A DNA stretch of 64,000 nt. Origin: Isoperla grammatica (lineage: Eukaryota; Arthropoda; Insecta; Plecoptera; Perlodidae). The DNA is taken from positions 1,888,501 to 1,952,500 of the forward strand of contig CAMDTW010000642.1 of assembly GCA_945910005.1 (NCBI GenBank), in the 5' to 3' direction. Position 1 is the stretch's first letter. Each line of letters begins with the position of its first letter. Under the pieces are notes generated by a model. That model saw only the letters and a program-made list of their open reading frames with translations, ran no database searches and was not told the origin of the DNA. The position numbers were made by a program, and so were the translations under genes. Positions 24,510 to 36,441 of the stretch are shown one piece after another.

Positions 24510-27500
24510 CACTGACTTAGCTCAGGGTTTATCAAGTACAGTCACCGTCACAAGCGAGGAAACATGCGTTGTTCTGATATGTTGCATGTAGTGGCTTTCA
24601 TGTCACTGACTTAGCTCAGGGTTTATCAAGTACAGTCACCGTCACAAGCGTGGAAACATGCGTTGTCCTCATATGTTGCATGTAGTAGCTTTCATTTCAC
24701 TGACTTAGCGCAGGGTTTATCAAGTACAGTCACCGTCACAATAGAGGAAACATGCGTTGTCCTCATATATTGCATGAAGTGGCTTCTATGTCACTGACTT
24801 AGCGCAGGGTTTATCAAGTACAGTCACCGTCACAAGCAAGGAAACATGCGTTGTCCTGATATGTTGCATGTAGTGGCTTCTATGTCACTGACTTAGCGCA
24901 GGGTTTATCAAGTACAGTCATCGTCACAAGCAAGGAAACATGCATTGTCCTGATATGTTGCATGTAGTGGCTTCTATGTCACTGACTTAGCGCAGGGTTT
25001 ATTAATACAGTCACCGTCACAAGCAAAGAAACATGCATTGTCCTGATATGTTGCATGTAGTGCCTTCTATGTCACTGACTTAGCGCAGGGTTTATCAAGT
25101 ACAGTCACCGTCACAAGCAAGGAAACATGCGTTGTCCTGATATGTTGCATGTAGTGGCTTCTATGTCACTGACTAAGCGCAGGGTTTATCAAGTACAGTC
25201 ACCGTCACAAGCAACGAAACATGCGTTGTCCTGATATGTTGCATGAAGTGGCTTTCATGTCACTGACTTAGCGCAGGGTTTATCAAGTACAGTCACCGTC
25301 ACAAGCAAGGAAACATGCGTTGTCCTGATACGTTGCATGTAGTGGCTTTCATGTCACTGACTTAGCGCAGGGTTTATCAAGTACAGTCACCGTCACAAGC
25401 AAGGAAACATGCGTTGTCCTCATACGTTGCATGTAGTGGCTTTCATGTCACTGACTTAGCGCAGGGTTTATCAAGTACAGTGACCGTCACAAGCAAGGAA
25501 ACATGCGTTGTCCTGATATGTTGCATGTAGTGGCTTCTATGTCACTGACTTAGCGCAGGGTTTATCAAGTACAGTCACCGTCACAAGCAAGGAAACATGC
25601 GTTGTCCTCATACGTTGCATGTAGTGGCTTCTATGTCACTGACTCAGCGCAGGGTTTATCAAGTACAGTCACCGTCACAAGCAAGGAAACTTGCGTTGTC
25701 CTGATACGTTGCATGTAGTGGCTTCTATGTCACTGACTTAGCGCAGGGTTTATCAAGTTAAGTCACCGTCACAAGCAAGGAAACATGCGTTGTCCTGATA
25801 TGTTGCATGTAGTGGCTTCTATGTCACTGACTTAGCGCAGGGTTTATCAAGTACAGTCACCGTCACAATAAGGAAAACATGCGTTGTCCTGATATGTTGC
25901 ATGAAGTGGCTTCTATGTCACTGACTTAGCGCAGGGTTTATCAAGTACAGTCACTGTCACAAGCGAGGACACATGCGTTGTCCTGATACGTTGCATGTAG
26001 TGGCTTCTATGTCACTGACTTACCGCAGGGTTTATCAAGTACAGTCACCGACACAAGCAAGGAAACATGCGTTGTCCTCATACGTTGCATGAAGTGGCTT
26101 CTATGTCACTGACTTAGCGCAGGGTTTATCAAGTACAGTCACCGTCACAATAGAGGAAACATGAGTTGTCCTGATATGTTGCATGTAGTGGCTTCTATGT
26201 CACTGACTTAGCGCAGGGTTTATCAAGTACAGTCACCGTCACAAGCGAGAAAACGTGCGTTCCCCTGATATGTTGCATGTAGTGGCTTCTATGTCACTGA
26301 CTTAGCGCAGGGTTTATCAAGTACAGTCACCGTCACAAGCAAGGAAACATGCGTTGTCCTCATACGTTGCATGTAGTGGCTTTCATGTCACTGACTTTGG
26401 GCAGGGTTTATCAAGTACAGTCACCGTCACAAGCAACGAAACACGCGTTGTTCTCATACGTTGCATGTAGTGGCTTCTATGTCACTGACTTAGCGCAAGG
26501 TTTATCAAGTACAGTCACCGTCACAAGCAAGGAAACATGCGTTGTCCTGATACGTTGCATGTAGTGGCTTCTATGTCACTGACTTAGCGCAAGGTTTATC
26601 AAGTACAGTCACCGTCACAAGCAAGAAAACATGCGTTTTCCCGATACGTTGCATGTAGTGGCTTCTATGTCACTGACTTAGCGCAAGGTTTATCAAGTAC
26701 AGTCACCGTCACAATTAAGGAATCATGCGTTGTCCTCATACGTTGCATGTAGTGGCTTTCATGTCACTGACTTAGCGCAGGGTTTATCAAGTACAGTCAC
26801 CGTCACCAGCAAGGAAACATGCGTTGTCATGATATGTTGCATGTAGTGGCTTCTATGTCACTTACTTAGCGCAGGGTTTATCAAGTACAGTCACCGTCAC
26901 AAGCGAGGAAACATGCGTTGTCCTGTTACGTTGCAGGACATAGCGCAGGGTTTATCAAGTACAGTCACCGTCACAAGCGAGAAAACATGCGTTGTCCTGA
27001 TATGTTGCATGTAGTAGCTTTCATGTCACTGACATAGCGCAGGGTTTATCAAGTACAGTCACCGTCACAAGCAAGGAAACATGCGTTGTCCTGATATGTT
27101 GCATGTAGTGGCTTCTATGTCACTGACTTAGCGCAGGGTTTATCAAGTACAGTCACCGTCACAAGCGAGGAAACATGCGTTGTCCTGATATGTTGCAGGA
27201 CATAGCGCAGGGTTTATCAAGTACAGTCACCGTCACAAGCGAGAAAACATGCGTTGTCCTGATACGTTGCATGTAGTGGCTTTCATGTCACTGACATAGC
27301 GCAGGGTTTATCAAGTACAGTCACCGTCACAATAGAGGAAACATGCGTTGTCCTGATACTTTGCATGTAGTGGCTTCCATGTCACTGACTTAGCGCAGGG
27401 TTTATCAAGTACAGTCACCGTCACAAGCGAGGAAACATGCGTTGTTCTCATATGTTGCATGGAGTGGCTTTCATGTCACTGACTTAGCGCAGGGTTTATC

Positions 27501-28041
27501 AAGTACAGTCACAGTCACAAGCAAGGAAACATGCGTTGTCCTGATATGTTGCATGTAGTGGCTTCTATGTCACTGACTAAGCGCAGGGTTTATCAAGTAC
27601 AGTCACCGTCACAAGCAAGGAAACATGCGTTGTCCTGATATGTTGCATGTAGTGGCTTCTATGTCACTGACTTAGCGCGGGGTTTATCAAGTACAGTCAC
27701 CGTCACAATAGAGGAAATATGCGTTGCCCTGATACGTTGCACTTAGTGGCTTCTATGTCACTGACTTAGCGCAAGGTTTATCAAGTACAGTCACCGTCAC
27801 AAGCAAGGAAACATGCGTTGTCCTGATATGATGCATGTAGTGGCTTCTATGTGACTGACTTAGCGCAGGGTTTATCAAGTACAGTCACCGTCACAATAGA
27901 GGACACATGCGTTGTCCTCATACGTTGCATGTAGTGGCTTCTATGTCACTGACTTAGCGAAGGGTTTATCAAGTACAGTCACCGTCACAATAGAAAAAAA
28001 CATGCGTTGTCCTCATACGTTGCATGTAGTGGCTTTTATGT
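24510..28041 (+). repeat. Hybrid HOR block, left type joined to right type
   Basis: The length is 3,532 bp. The first 1.7 kb follows the left-type order seen at 1-2.1 kb (AAACTTGCG, CAATAAGG, CTTACCGCAGG, CCGACACAAG, CATGAGTTG). In the monomer 26201-26294 it switches to the right-type series starting with a GCGAGAAAAC plus CCCCTG monomer, then CTTTGGGCAGG and GTTTTCCCG. Two 74-bp monomers (26859 and 27121) are the first of their kind in the window. An exact-length copy lies at 40293-43824. Confidence 0.75.
26201..26294 (+). repeat. Switch monomer between left-type and right-type HOR
   Basis: Upstream, the order CCGACACAAG, CATGAGTTG follows the left-type series near 1.9-2.1 kb. This monomer has GCGAGAAAACGTGCG and CCCCTG, resembling the GCGAGAAAAC/GTTGCCCTG monomer of the 3.99-kb position, and from here right-type order follows. 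It has extra changes (CGTG and TTCCCC) found only here and in its duplicate at 41984-42077. I infer that a recombination between out-of-register HORs joined the two series. Confidence 0.55.
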
Positions 28042-31000
28042 CACTGACTTAGCTCAGGGTTTATCAAGTACAGTCACCGTCACAAGCGAGGAAACATGCG
28101 TTGTTATGATATGTTGCATGTAGTGGCTTTCATGTCACTGACTTAGCTCAGGGTTTATCAAGTACAGTCACCGTCTTAAGCGTGGAAACATGCGTTGTCC
28201 TCATATGTTGCATGTAGTAGCTTTCATGTCAATGACTTAGCGCAGGGTTTATCAAGTACAGTCACCGTCACAAGCAAGGAAACATGCGTTGTCCTGATAC
28301 GTTGCATGTAGTGGCTTCTATGTCACTGACTTAGCGCAGGGTTTATCGAGTACAGTCACCGTTACAAGCAAGGAAACATGCGTTGTCCTGATACGTTGCA
28401 TGTAGTGGCTTCTATGTCACTGACTTAGCGCAGGGTTTATCGAGTACAGTCACCGTCACAAGCGAGGAAACATGCGTTGTCCTGATATGTTGCATGTAGT
28501 GGCTTTCATGTCACTGACATAGCGCAGGGTTTATCAAGTACAGTTACCGTCACAATAGAGGAAACATGCGTTGTCCTCATATATTGCATGAAGTAGCTTC
28601 TATGTCACTGACTTAGCGCAGGGTTTATCAAGTACAGTCACCGTCACAAGCAAGGAAACATGCGTTGTCCTGATATGTTGCATGTAGTGGCTTCTATGTC
28701 ACTGACTTAGCGCAGGGTTTATCAAGTACAGTCACCGTCACAAGCAAGGAAACATGCGTTGTCCTGATATGTTGCATGTAGTGGCTTCTATGTCACTGAC
28801 TTAGCGCAGGGTTTATTAAGTACAGTCACCGTCACAAGCAAGGAAACATGCGTTGTCCTGATATGTTGCATGTAGTGCCTTCTATGTCACTGACTTAGCG
28901 CAGGGTTTATCAAGTACAGTCACCGTCACAAGCAAGGAAACATGCGTTGTCCTGATATGTTGCATGTAGTGGCTTCTATGTCACTGACTAAGCGCAGGGT
29001 TAATCAAGTACAGTCACCGTCACAAGCAACGAAACATGCGTTGTACTGATATGTTGCATTAAGTGGCTTTCATGTCACTGACTTAGCGCAGGGTTTATCA
29101 AGTACAGTCACCGTCACAAGGAAGGAAACATGCGTTGTCCTCATACGTTGCATGTAGTGGCTTCTATGTCACTTACCTAGCGCAGGGTTTATCAAGTACA
29201 GTCACCGTCACAAGCAAGGAAACATGCGTTGTCCTCATACGTTGCATGTAGTGGCTTCTATGTCACTGACTTAGCGCAGGGTTTATCAAGTACAGTCACC
29301 GTCACAAGCAAGGAAACATGCGTTGGCCTCATACGTCGCATGTAGTGGCTTCTTTGTCACTGACTTAGCGCAGGGTTTATCAAGTACAGTCACCGTCACA
29401 AGCAAGGAAACATGCGTTGTCCTGATACGTTGCATGTAGTGGCTTTCATGTCACTGACTTAGCGCAGGGTTTATCAAGTACAGTCACCGTCGCAAGCAAG
29501 GAAACATGCGTTGTCCTCATACGTTGCATGTAGTGGCTTTCATGTCACTGACTTAGCGCAGGGTTTATCAAGTACAGTGACCGTCACAAGCAAGGAAACA
29601 TGCGTTGTCCTGATATGTTGCATGTAGTGGCTTCTATGTCACTGACTTAGCGCAGGGATTATCAAGTAAAGTCACCGTCACAAGCGAGGAAACATGCGTT
29701 GTCCTGATATGTTGCATGTAGTGGCTTTCATGTCACTGACATAGCGCAGGGTTTATCAAGTACAGTCACCGTCACAAGCAAGGAAACATGCGTTGTCCTG
29801 ATATGTTGCATGTAGTGGCTTTCATGTCACTGACATAGCGAAGGGTTTATCAAGTACAGTCACCGTCACAAGCAAGGAAACATGCGTTGTCCTGATATGT
29901 TGCATGTAGTGCCTTTATGTCACTGACTTAGCGCAGGGTTTATCAAGTACAGTGACCGTCACAAGCAAGGAAACATGCGTTGTCCTGATATGTTGCATGT
30001 AGTGGCTTCTATGTCACTGACTTAGCGCAAGGTTTATCAATAACCGTCACCGTCACAAGCAAGGAAACATGCGTTGTCCTCATACGTTGCATGTAGTGGC
30101 TTCTATGTCACTGACTTAGCGCAGGGTTTATCAAGTACAGTCACCGTCACAAGCAAGGAAACATGCGTTGTCCTGATACGTTGCATGTAGTGGCTTCTAT
30201 GTCACTGAAATAGCGCAGGGTTTATTAAGTACAGTCACCGTCACAAGCAAGGAAACATGCGTTGTCCTGATACGTTGAATGTAGTGGCTTTTATGTCACT
30301 GACTTAGCGCAGGGTTTATTAAGTACAGTAACCGTCACAAGCAAGGAAACATGCGTTGTCCTCATACGTTGCATGTAGTGGCTTCTATGTCACTGACTTA
30401 GCGCAGGGTTTATCAAGTACAGTCACCGTCACAATAGAGGAAACATGAGTTGTCCTGATATTTTGCATGTAGTGGCTTCTATGTCACTGACTTAGCGCAG
30501 GGTTTATCAAATACAGTTACCGTCACAAGCGAGAAAACATGCGTTGCCCTGATATGTTGCATGTAGTGGCTTCTATTTCACTGACTTAGCGCAGGGTTTA
30601 TCAAGTACAGTCACCGTCACAAGCAAGGAAACATGCGTTGTCCTCATACGTTGCATGTAGTGGCTTTCATGTCACTGACTTTGCGCAGGGTTTATCAAGT
30701 ACAGTCACCGTCACAAGCAAGAAAACATGCGTTGTCCTCATACGTTGCATGTAGTGGCTTCTATGTCACTGACTAAGCGCAAGGTTTATCAAGTACAGTC
30801 ACCGTCACAAGCAAGGAAACATGCGTTGTCCTGATACGTTGCATGTAGTGGCTTCTATGTCACTGACTTAGCGCAAGGTTTATCAAGTACAGTCACCGTC
30901 ACAAGCAAGGAAACATGCGTTTTCCCGATACGTTGCATGTAGGTGCTTCTATGTCACTGACTTAGCGCAAGGTTTATCAAGTACAGTCACCGTCACAAGC

Positions 31001-32063
31001 AAGGAATCATGCGTTGTCCTCATACGTTGCATGTAGTGGCTTTCATGTCACTGACTTAGCGCAGGGTTTATCAAGTACAGTCACCGTCACAAGCAAGGAA
31101 ACATGCGTTGTCCTGATATGTTGCATGTAGTGGCTTCTATGTCACTGACATAGCGCAGGGTTTATCAAGTACAGTCACCGTCACAAGCGAGGAAACATGC
31201 GTTGTCCTGATATGTTGCAGGACATAGCGCAGGGTTTATCAAGTACAGTCACCGTCACAAGCAAGGAAACATGCGTTGTCCTGATATGTTGCAATGAGTG
31301 GCTTTCATGGTACTGACTTAGCGCAGGGTTAATCAAGTACAGTCACCGTCACAAGCGAGGAAACATGCGTTGTTCTCATATGTTGCATGAAGTGGCTTTC
31401 ATGTCACTGACTTAGCGCAGGGTTTATCAAGTACAGTCACAGTCACAAGCAAGGAAACATGCGTTGTCCTGATATGTTGCATGTAGTGGCTTCTATGTCA
31501 CTGACTAAGCGCAGGGTTTATCAAGTACAGTCACCGTCACAAGCAAGGAAACATGCGTTGTCCTGATATGTTGCATGTAGTGGCTTCTATGTCACTGACT
31601 TAGCGCAGGGTTTATCAAGTACAGTCACCGTCACAATAGAGGAAACATGCGTTGTCCTCATACGTTGCACTTAGTGGCTTCTATGTCACTGACTTAGCGC
31701 AAGGTTTATCAAGTACAGTCACCGTCACAAGCAAGGAAACATGCGTTGTCCTGATATGATGCATGTAGTGGCTTCTATGTCACTGACTTAGCGCAGGGTT
31801 TATCAAGTACAGTCACCGTCACAATAGAGGACACATGCGTTGTCCTCATACGTTGCATGTAGTGGCTTCTATGTCACTGACTTAGCGCAAGGTTTATCAA
31901 GTACAGTCACCGTCACAAGCAAGGAAACATGCGTTGTCCTGATATGTTGCATGGTGTGGCTTCTATGTCACTGACTTAGCGCAGGGTTTATCAAGTACAG
32001 TCACCGTCACAATAGAAAAAAACATGCGTTGTCCTCATACGTTGCATGTAGTGGCATCTATGT
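28042..32063 (+). repeat. Canonical right-type HOR, 4,022 bp
   Basis: The block equals 43 monomers minus 20 bp, the 20 bp being lost in a single 74-bp monomer at 31143-31216. The ordered variants are GCTCAGGG, CGTCTTAAGCG, GTCAATGAC, two TATCGAG monomers, GTTACC/CAATAGAGG, TTATTAAG, GTGCCTTC, GCAACGAAAC, ACTTACCTAG, CGTCGCATG, GGGATTATC, CAATAACCG (30038), CGTTGAATG, CATGAGTTG, GTTGCCCTG, CTTTGCGC, GTTTTCCCG, the 74-bp unit, GCAATGAGTGG, GTCACAGTC, GATGCATG, GGTGTGG and an A7 tract. The next blocks keep the same order. Confidence 0.8.
31049..31310 (+). repeat. Source of the inserted 262-bp piece
   Basis: Three monomers (94 + 74 + 94 bp) end in GCAATGAGTGG and CATGGTACTGAC, forms found only at this place of the right-type HOR. 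The piece reappears at 32158-32419, offset 1,109 bp, in a context where other HORs do not have it. The corresponding source in the second duplicate is 46831-47092. Confidence 0.7.
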
Positions 32064-35000
32064 CACTGACTTAGCTCAGGGTTTACCAAGTACAGTCACC
32101 GTCACAAGCGAGGAAACATGCGTTGTTCTGATATGTTGCATGTAGTGGCTTTCATGTCACTGACTTAGCTCAGGGTTTATCAAGTACAGTCACCGTCACA
32201 AGCAAGGAAACATGCGTTGTCCTGATATGTTGCATGTAGTGGCTTCTATGTCACTGACATAGCGCAGGGTTTATCAAGTACAGTCACCGTCACAAGCGAG
32301 GAAACATGCGTTGTCCTGATATGTTGCAGGACATAGCGCAGGGTTTATCAAGTACAGTCACCGTCACAAGCAAGGAAACATGCGTTGTCCTGATATGTTG
32401 CAATGAGTGGCTTTCATGGTACTGACTTAGCTCAGGGTTTATCAAGTACAGTCACCGTCACAAGCGAGGAAACATGCGTTGTTCTGATATGTTGCATGTA
32501 GTGGCTTTCATGTCACTGACTTAGCTCAGGGTTTATCAAGTACAGTCACCGTCTTAAGCGTGGAAACATGCGTTGTCCTCATATGTTGCATGTAGTAGCT
32601 TTCATGTCAATGACTTAGCGCAGGGTTTATCAAGTACAGTCACCGTCACAAGCAAGGAAACATGCGTTGTCCTGATACGTTGCATGTAGTGGCTTCTATG
32701 TCACTGACTTAGCGCAGGGTTTATCGAGTACAGTCACCGTTACAAGCAAGGAAACATGCGTTGTCCTGATACGTTGCATGTAGTGGCTTCTATGTCACTG
32801 ACTTAGCGCAGGGTTTATGGAGTACAGTCACCGTCACAAGCGAGGAAACATGCGTTGTCCTGATATGTTGCATGTAGTGGCTTTCATGTCACTGACAAAG
32901 CGCAGGGTTTATCAAGTACAGTTACCGTCACAATAGAGGAAACATGCGTTGTCCTCATATATTGCATGAAGTGGCTTCTATGTCACTGACTTAGCGCAGG
33001 GTTTATCAAGTACAGTCACCGTCACAAGCAAGGAAACATGCGTTGTCCTGATATGTTGCATGTAGTGGCTTCTATGTCACTGACTTAGCGCAGGGTTTAT
33101 CAAGTACAGTCACCGTCACAAGCAAGGAAACATGCGTTGTCCTGATATGTTGCATGTAGTGGCTTCTATGTCACTGACTTATCGCAGGGTTTATTAAGTA
33201 CAGTCACCGTCACAAGCAAGGAAACATGCGTTGTCCTGATATGTTGCATGTAGTGCCTTCTATGTCACTGACTTAGCGCAGGGTTTATCAAGTACAGTCA
33301 CCGTCACAAGCAAGGAAACATGCGTTGTCCTGATATGTTGCATGTAGTGGCTTCTATGTCACTGACTAAGCGCAGGGTTAATCAAGTACAGTCACCGTCA
33401 CAAGCAACGAAACATGCGTTGTCCTGATATGTTGCATTAAGTGGCTTTCATGTCACTGACTTAGCGCAGGGTTTATCAAGTACAGTCACCGTCACAAGGA
33501 AGGAAACATACGTTGTCCTCATACGTTGCATGTAGTGGCTTCTATGTCACTTACCTAGCGCAGGGTTTATCAAGTACAGTCACCGTCACAAGCAAGGAAA
33601 CATGCGTTGTCCTCATACGTTGCATTTAGTGGCTTCTATGTCACTGACTTAGCGCAGGGTTTATCAAGTACAGTCACCGTCACAAGCAAGGAAACATGCG
33701 TTGTCCTCATACGTCGCATGTAGTGGCTTCTTTGTCACTGACTTAGCGCAGGGTTTATCAAGTACAGTCACCGTCACAAGCAAGGAAACATGCGTTGTCC
33801 TGATACGTTGCATGTAGTGGCTTTCATGTCACTGACTTAGCGCAGGGTTTATCAAGTACAGTCACCGTCGCAAGCAAGGAAACATGCGTTGTCTTCATAC
33901 GTTGCATGTAGTGGCTTTCATGTCACTGACTTAGCGCAGGGTTTATCAAGTACAGTGACCGTCACAAGCAAGGAAACATGCGTTGTCCTATTATGTGTCA
34001 TGTAGTGGCTTCTATGTCACTGACTTAGCGCAGGGATTATCAAGTAAAGTCACCGTCACAAGCGAGGAAACATGCGTTGTCCTGATATGTTGCATGTAGT
34101 GGCTTTCATGTCACTGACATAGCGCAGGGTTTATCAAGTACAGTCACCGTCACAAGCAAGGAAACATGCGTTGTCCTGATATGTTGCATGTAGTGGCTTT
34201 CATGTCACTGACATAGCGAAGGGTTTATCAAGTACAGTCACCGTCACAAGCAAGGAAACATGCGTTGTCCTGATATGTTGCATGTAGTGCCTTTATGTCA
34301 CTGACTTAGCGCAGGGTTTATCAAGTACAGTGACCGTCACAAGCAAGGAAACATGCGTTGTCCTGATATGTTGCATGTAGTGGCTTCTATGTCACTGACT
34401 TAGCGCAAGGTTTATCAATAACCGTCACCGTCACAAGCAAGGAAACATGCGTTGTCCTCATACGTTGCATGTAGTGGCTTCTATGTCACTGACTTAGCGC
34501 AGGGTTTATCAAGTACAGTCACCGTCACAAGCAAGGAAACATGCGTTGTCCTGATACGTTGCATGAAGTGGCTTCTATGTCACTGACTTAGCGCAGGGTT
34601 TATCAAGTACAGTCACCGTCACAAGCAAGGAAACATGCGTTGTCCTGATACGTTGAATGTAGTGGCTTCTATGTCACTGACTTAGCGCAGGGTTTATTAA
34701 GTACAGTAACCGTCACAAGCAAGGAAACATGCGTTGTCCTCATACGTTGCATGTAGTGGCTTCTATGTCACTGACTTAGCGCAGGGTTTATCAAGTACAG
34801 TCACCGTCACAATAGAGGAAACATGAGTTGTCCTGATATTTTGCATGTAGTGGCTTCTATGTCACTGACTTAGCGCAGGGTTTATCAAATACAGTTACCG
34901 TCACAAGCGAGAAAACATGCGTTGCCCTGATATGTTGCATGTAGTGGCTTCTATGTCACTGACTTAGCGCAGGGTTTATCAAGTACAGTCACCGTCACAA

Positions 35001-36441
35001 GCAAGGAAACATGCGTTGTCCTCATACGTTGCATGTAGTGGCTTTCATGTCACTGACTTTGCGCAGGGTTTATCAAGTACAGTCACCGTCACAAGCAAGA
35101 AAACATGCGTTGTCCTCATACGTTGCATGTAGTGGCTTCTATGTCACTGACTAAGCGCAAGGTTTATCAAGTACAGTCACCGTCACAAGCAAGGAAACAT
35201 GCGTTGTCCTGATACGTTGCATGTAGTGGCTTCTATGTCACTGACTTAGCGCAAGGTTTATCAAGTACAGTCACCGTCACAAGCAAGGAAACATGCGTTT
35301 TCCCGATACGTTGCATGTAGGTGCTTCTATGTCACTGACTTAGCGCAAGGTTTATCAAGTACAGTCACCGTCACAAGCAAGGAATCATGCGTTGTCCTCA
35401 TACGTTGCATGTAGTGGCTTTCATGTCACTGACTTAGCGCAGGGTTTGTCAAGTACAGTCACCATCACAAGCAAGGAAACATGCGTTGTCCTGATATATT
35501 GCATGTAGTGGCTTCTATGTCACTGACATAGCGCAGGGTTTATCAAGTACAGTCACCGTCACAAGCGAGGAAACATGCGTTGTCCTGATATGTTGCAGGA
35601 CATAGCGCAGGGTTTATCAAGTACAGTCACCGTCACAAGCAAGGAAACATGCGTTGTCCTGATATGTTGCAATGAGTGGCTTTCATGGTACCGACTTAGC
35701 GCAGGGTTTATCAAGTACAGTCACCGTCACAAGCGAGGAAACATGCGTTGTTCTCATATGTTGCATGAAGTGGCTTTCATGTCACTGACTTAGCGCAGGG
35801 TTTATCAAGTACAGTCACAGTCACAAGCAAGGAAACATGCGTTGTCCTGATATGTTGCATGTAGTGGCTTCTATGTCACTGACTAAGCGCAGGGTTTATC
35901 AAGTACAGTCACCGTCACAAGCAAGGAAACATGCGTTGTCCTGATATGTTGCATGTAGTTGCTTCTATGTCACTGACTTAGCGCAGGGTTTATCAAGTAC
36001 AGTCACCGTCACAATAGAGGAAACATGCGTTGTCCTCATACGTTGCACTTAGTGGCTTCTATGTCACTGACTTAGCGCAAGGTTTATCAAGTACAGTCAC
36101 CGTCACAAGCAAGGAAACATGCGTTGTCCTGATATGATGCATGTAGTGGCTTCTATGTCACTGACTTAGCGCAGGGTTTATCAAGTACAGTCACAGTCAC
36201 AATAGAGGACACATGCGTTGTCCTCATACGTTGCATGTAGTGGCTTCTATGTCACTGACTTAGCGCAAGGTTTATCAAGTACAGTCACCGTCACAAGCAA
36301 GGAAACATGCGTTGTCCTGATATGTTGCATGGTGTGGCTTCTATGTCACTGACTTAGCGCAGGGTTTATCAAGTACAGTCACCGTCACAATAGAAAAAAA
36401 CATGCGTTGTCCTCATACGTTGCATGTAGTGGCATCTATGT
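32064..36441 (+). repeat. Right-type HOR with a 356-bp insertion, 4,378 bp
   Basis: This unit is exactly 356 bp longer than the 4,022-bp HOR before it. The excess sits at its start: the GTTCTGATA monomer occurs twice (32064 and 32420), and between the two lies a 262-bp piece (32158-32419) that belongs to the end of the preceding HOR. The rest follows the canonical order, with CAATAACCG at 34416 and a 74-bp monomer at 35521-35594. An equal-length copy is at 47846-52223. Confidence 0.8.
32158..32419 (+). repeat. Displaced 262-bp piece inside the HOR start
   Basis: It is flanked by two copies of the GCTCAGGG/GTTCTGATA monomer (32064-32157 and 32420-32513). Its first monomer is a hybrid: GCTCAGGG at the left, then GCAAGG with GATATG and CTTCTAT from the source. 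Together with one repeated landmark monomer it accounts for the 356 bp by which this HOR exceeds 4,022 bp. Blocks 28042, 36442 and 60153 lack it. It was present before the 15.78-kb duplication, since both copies have it. Confidence 0.75.
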
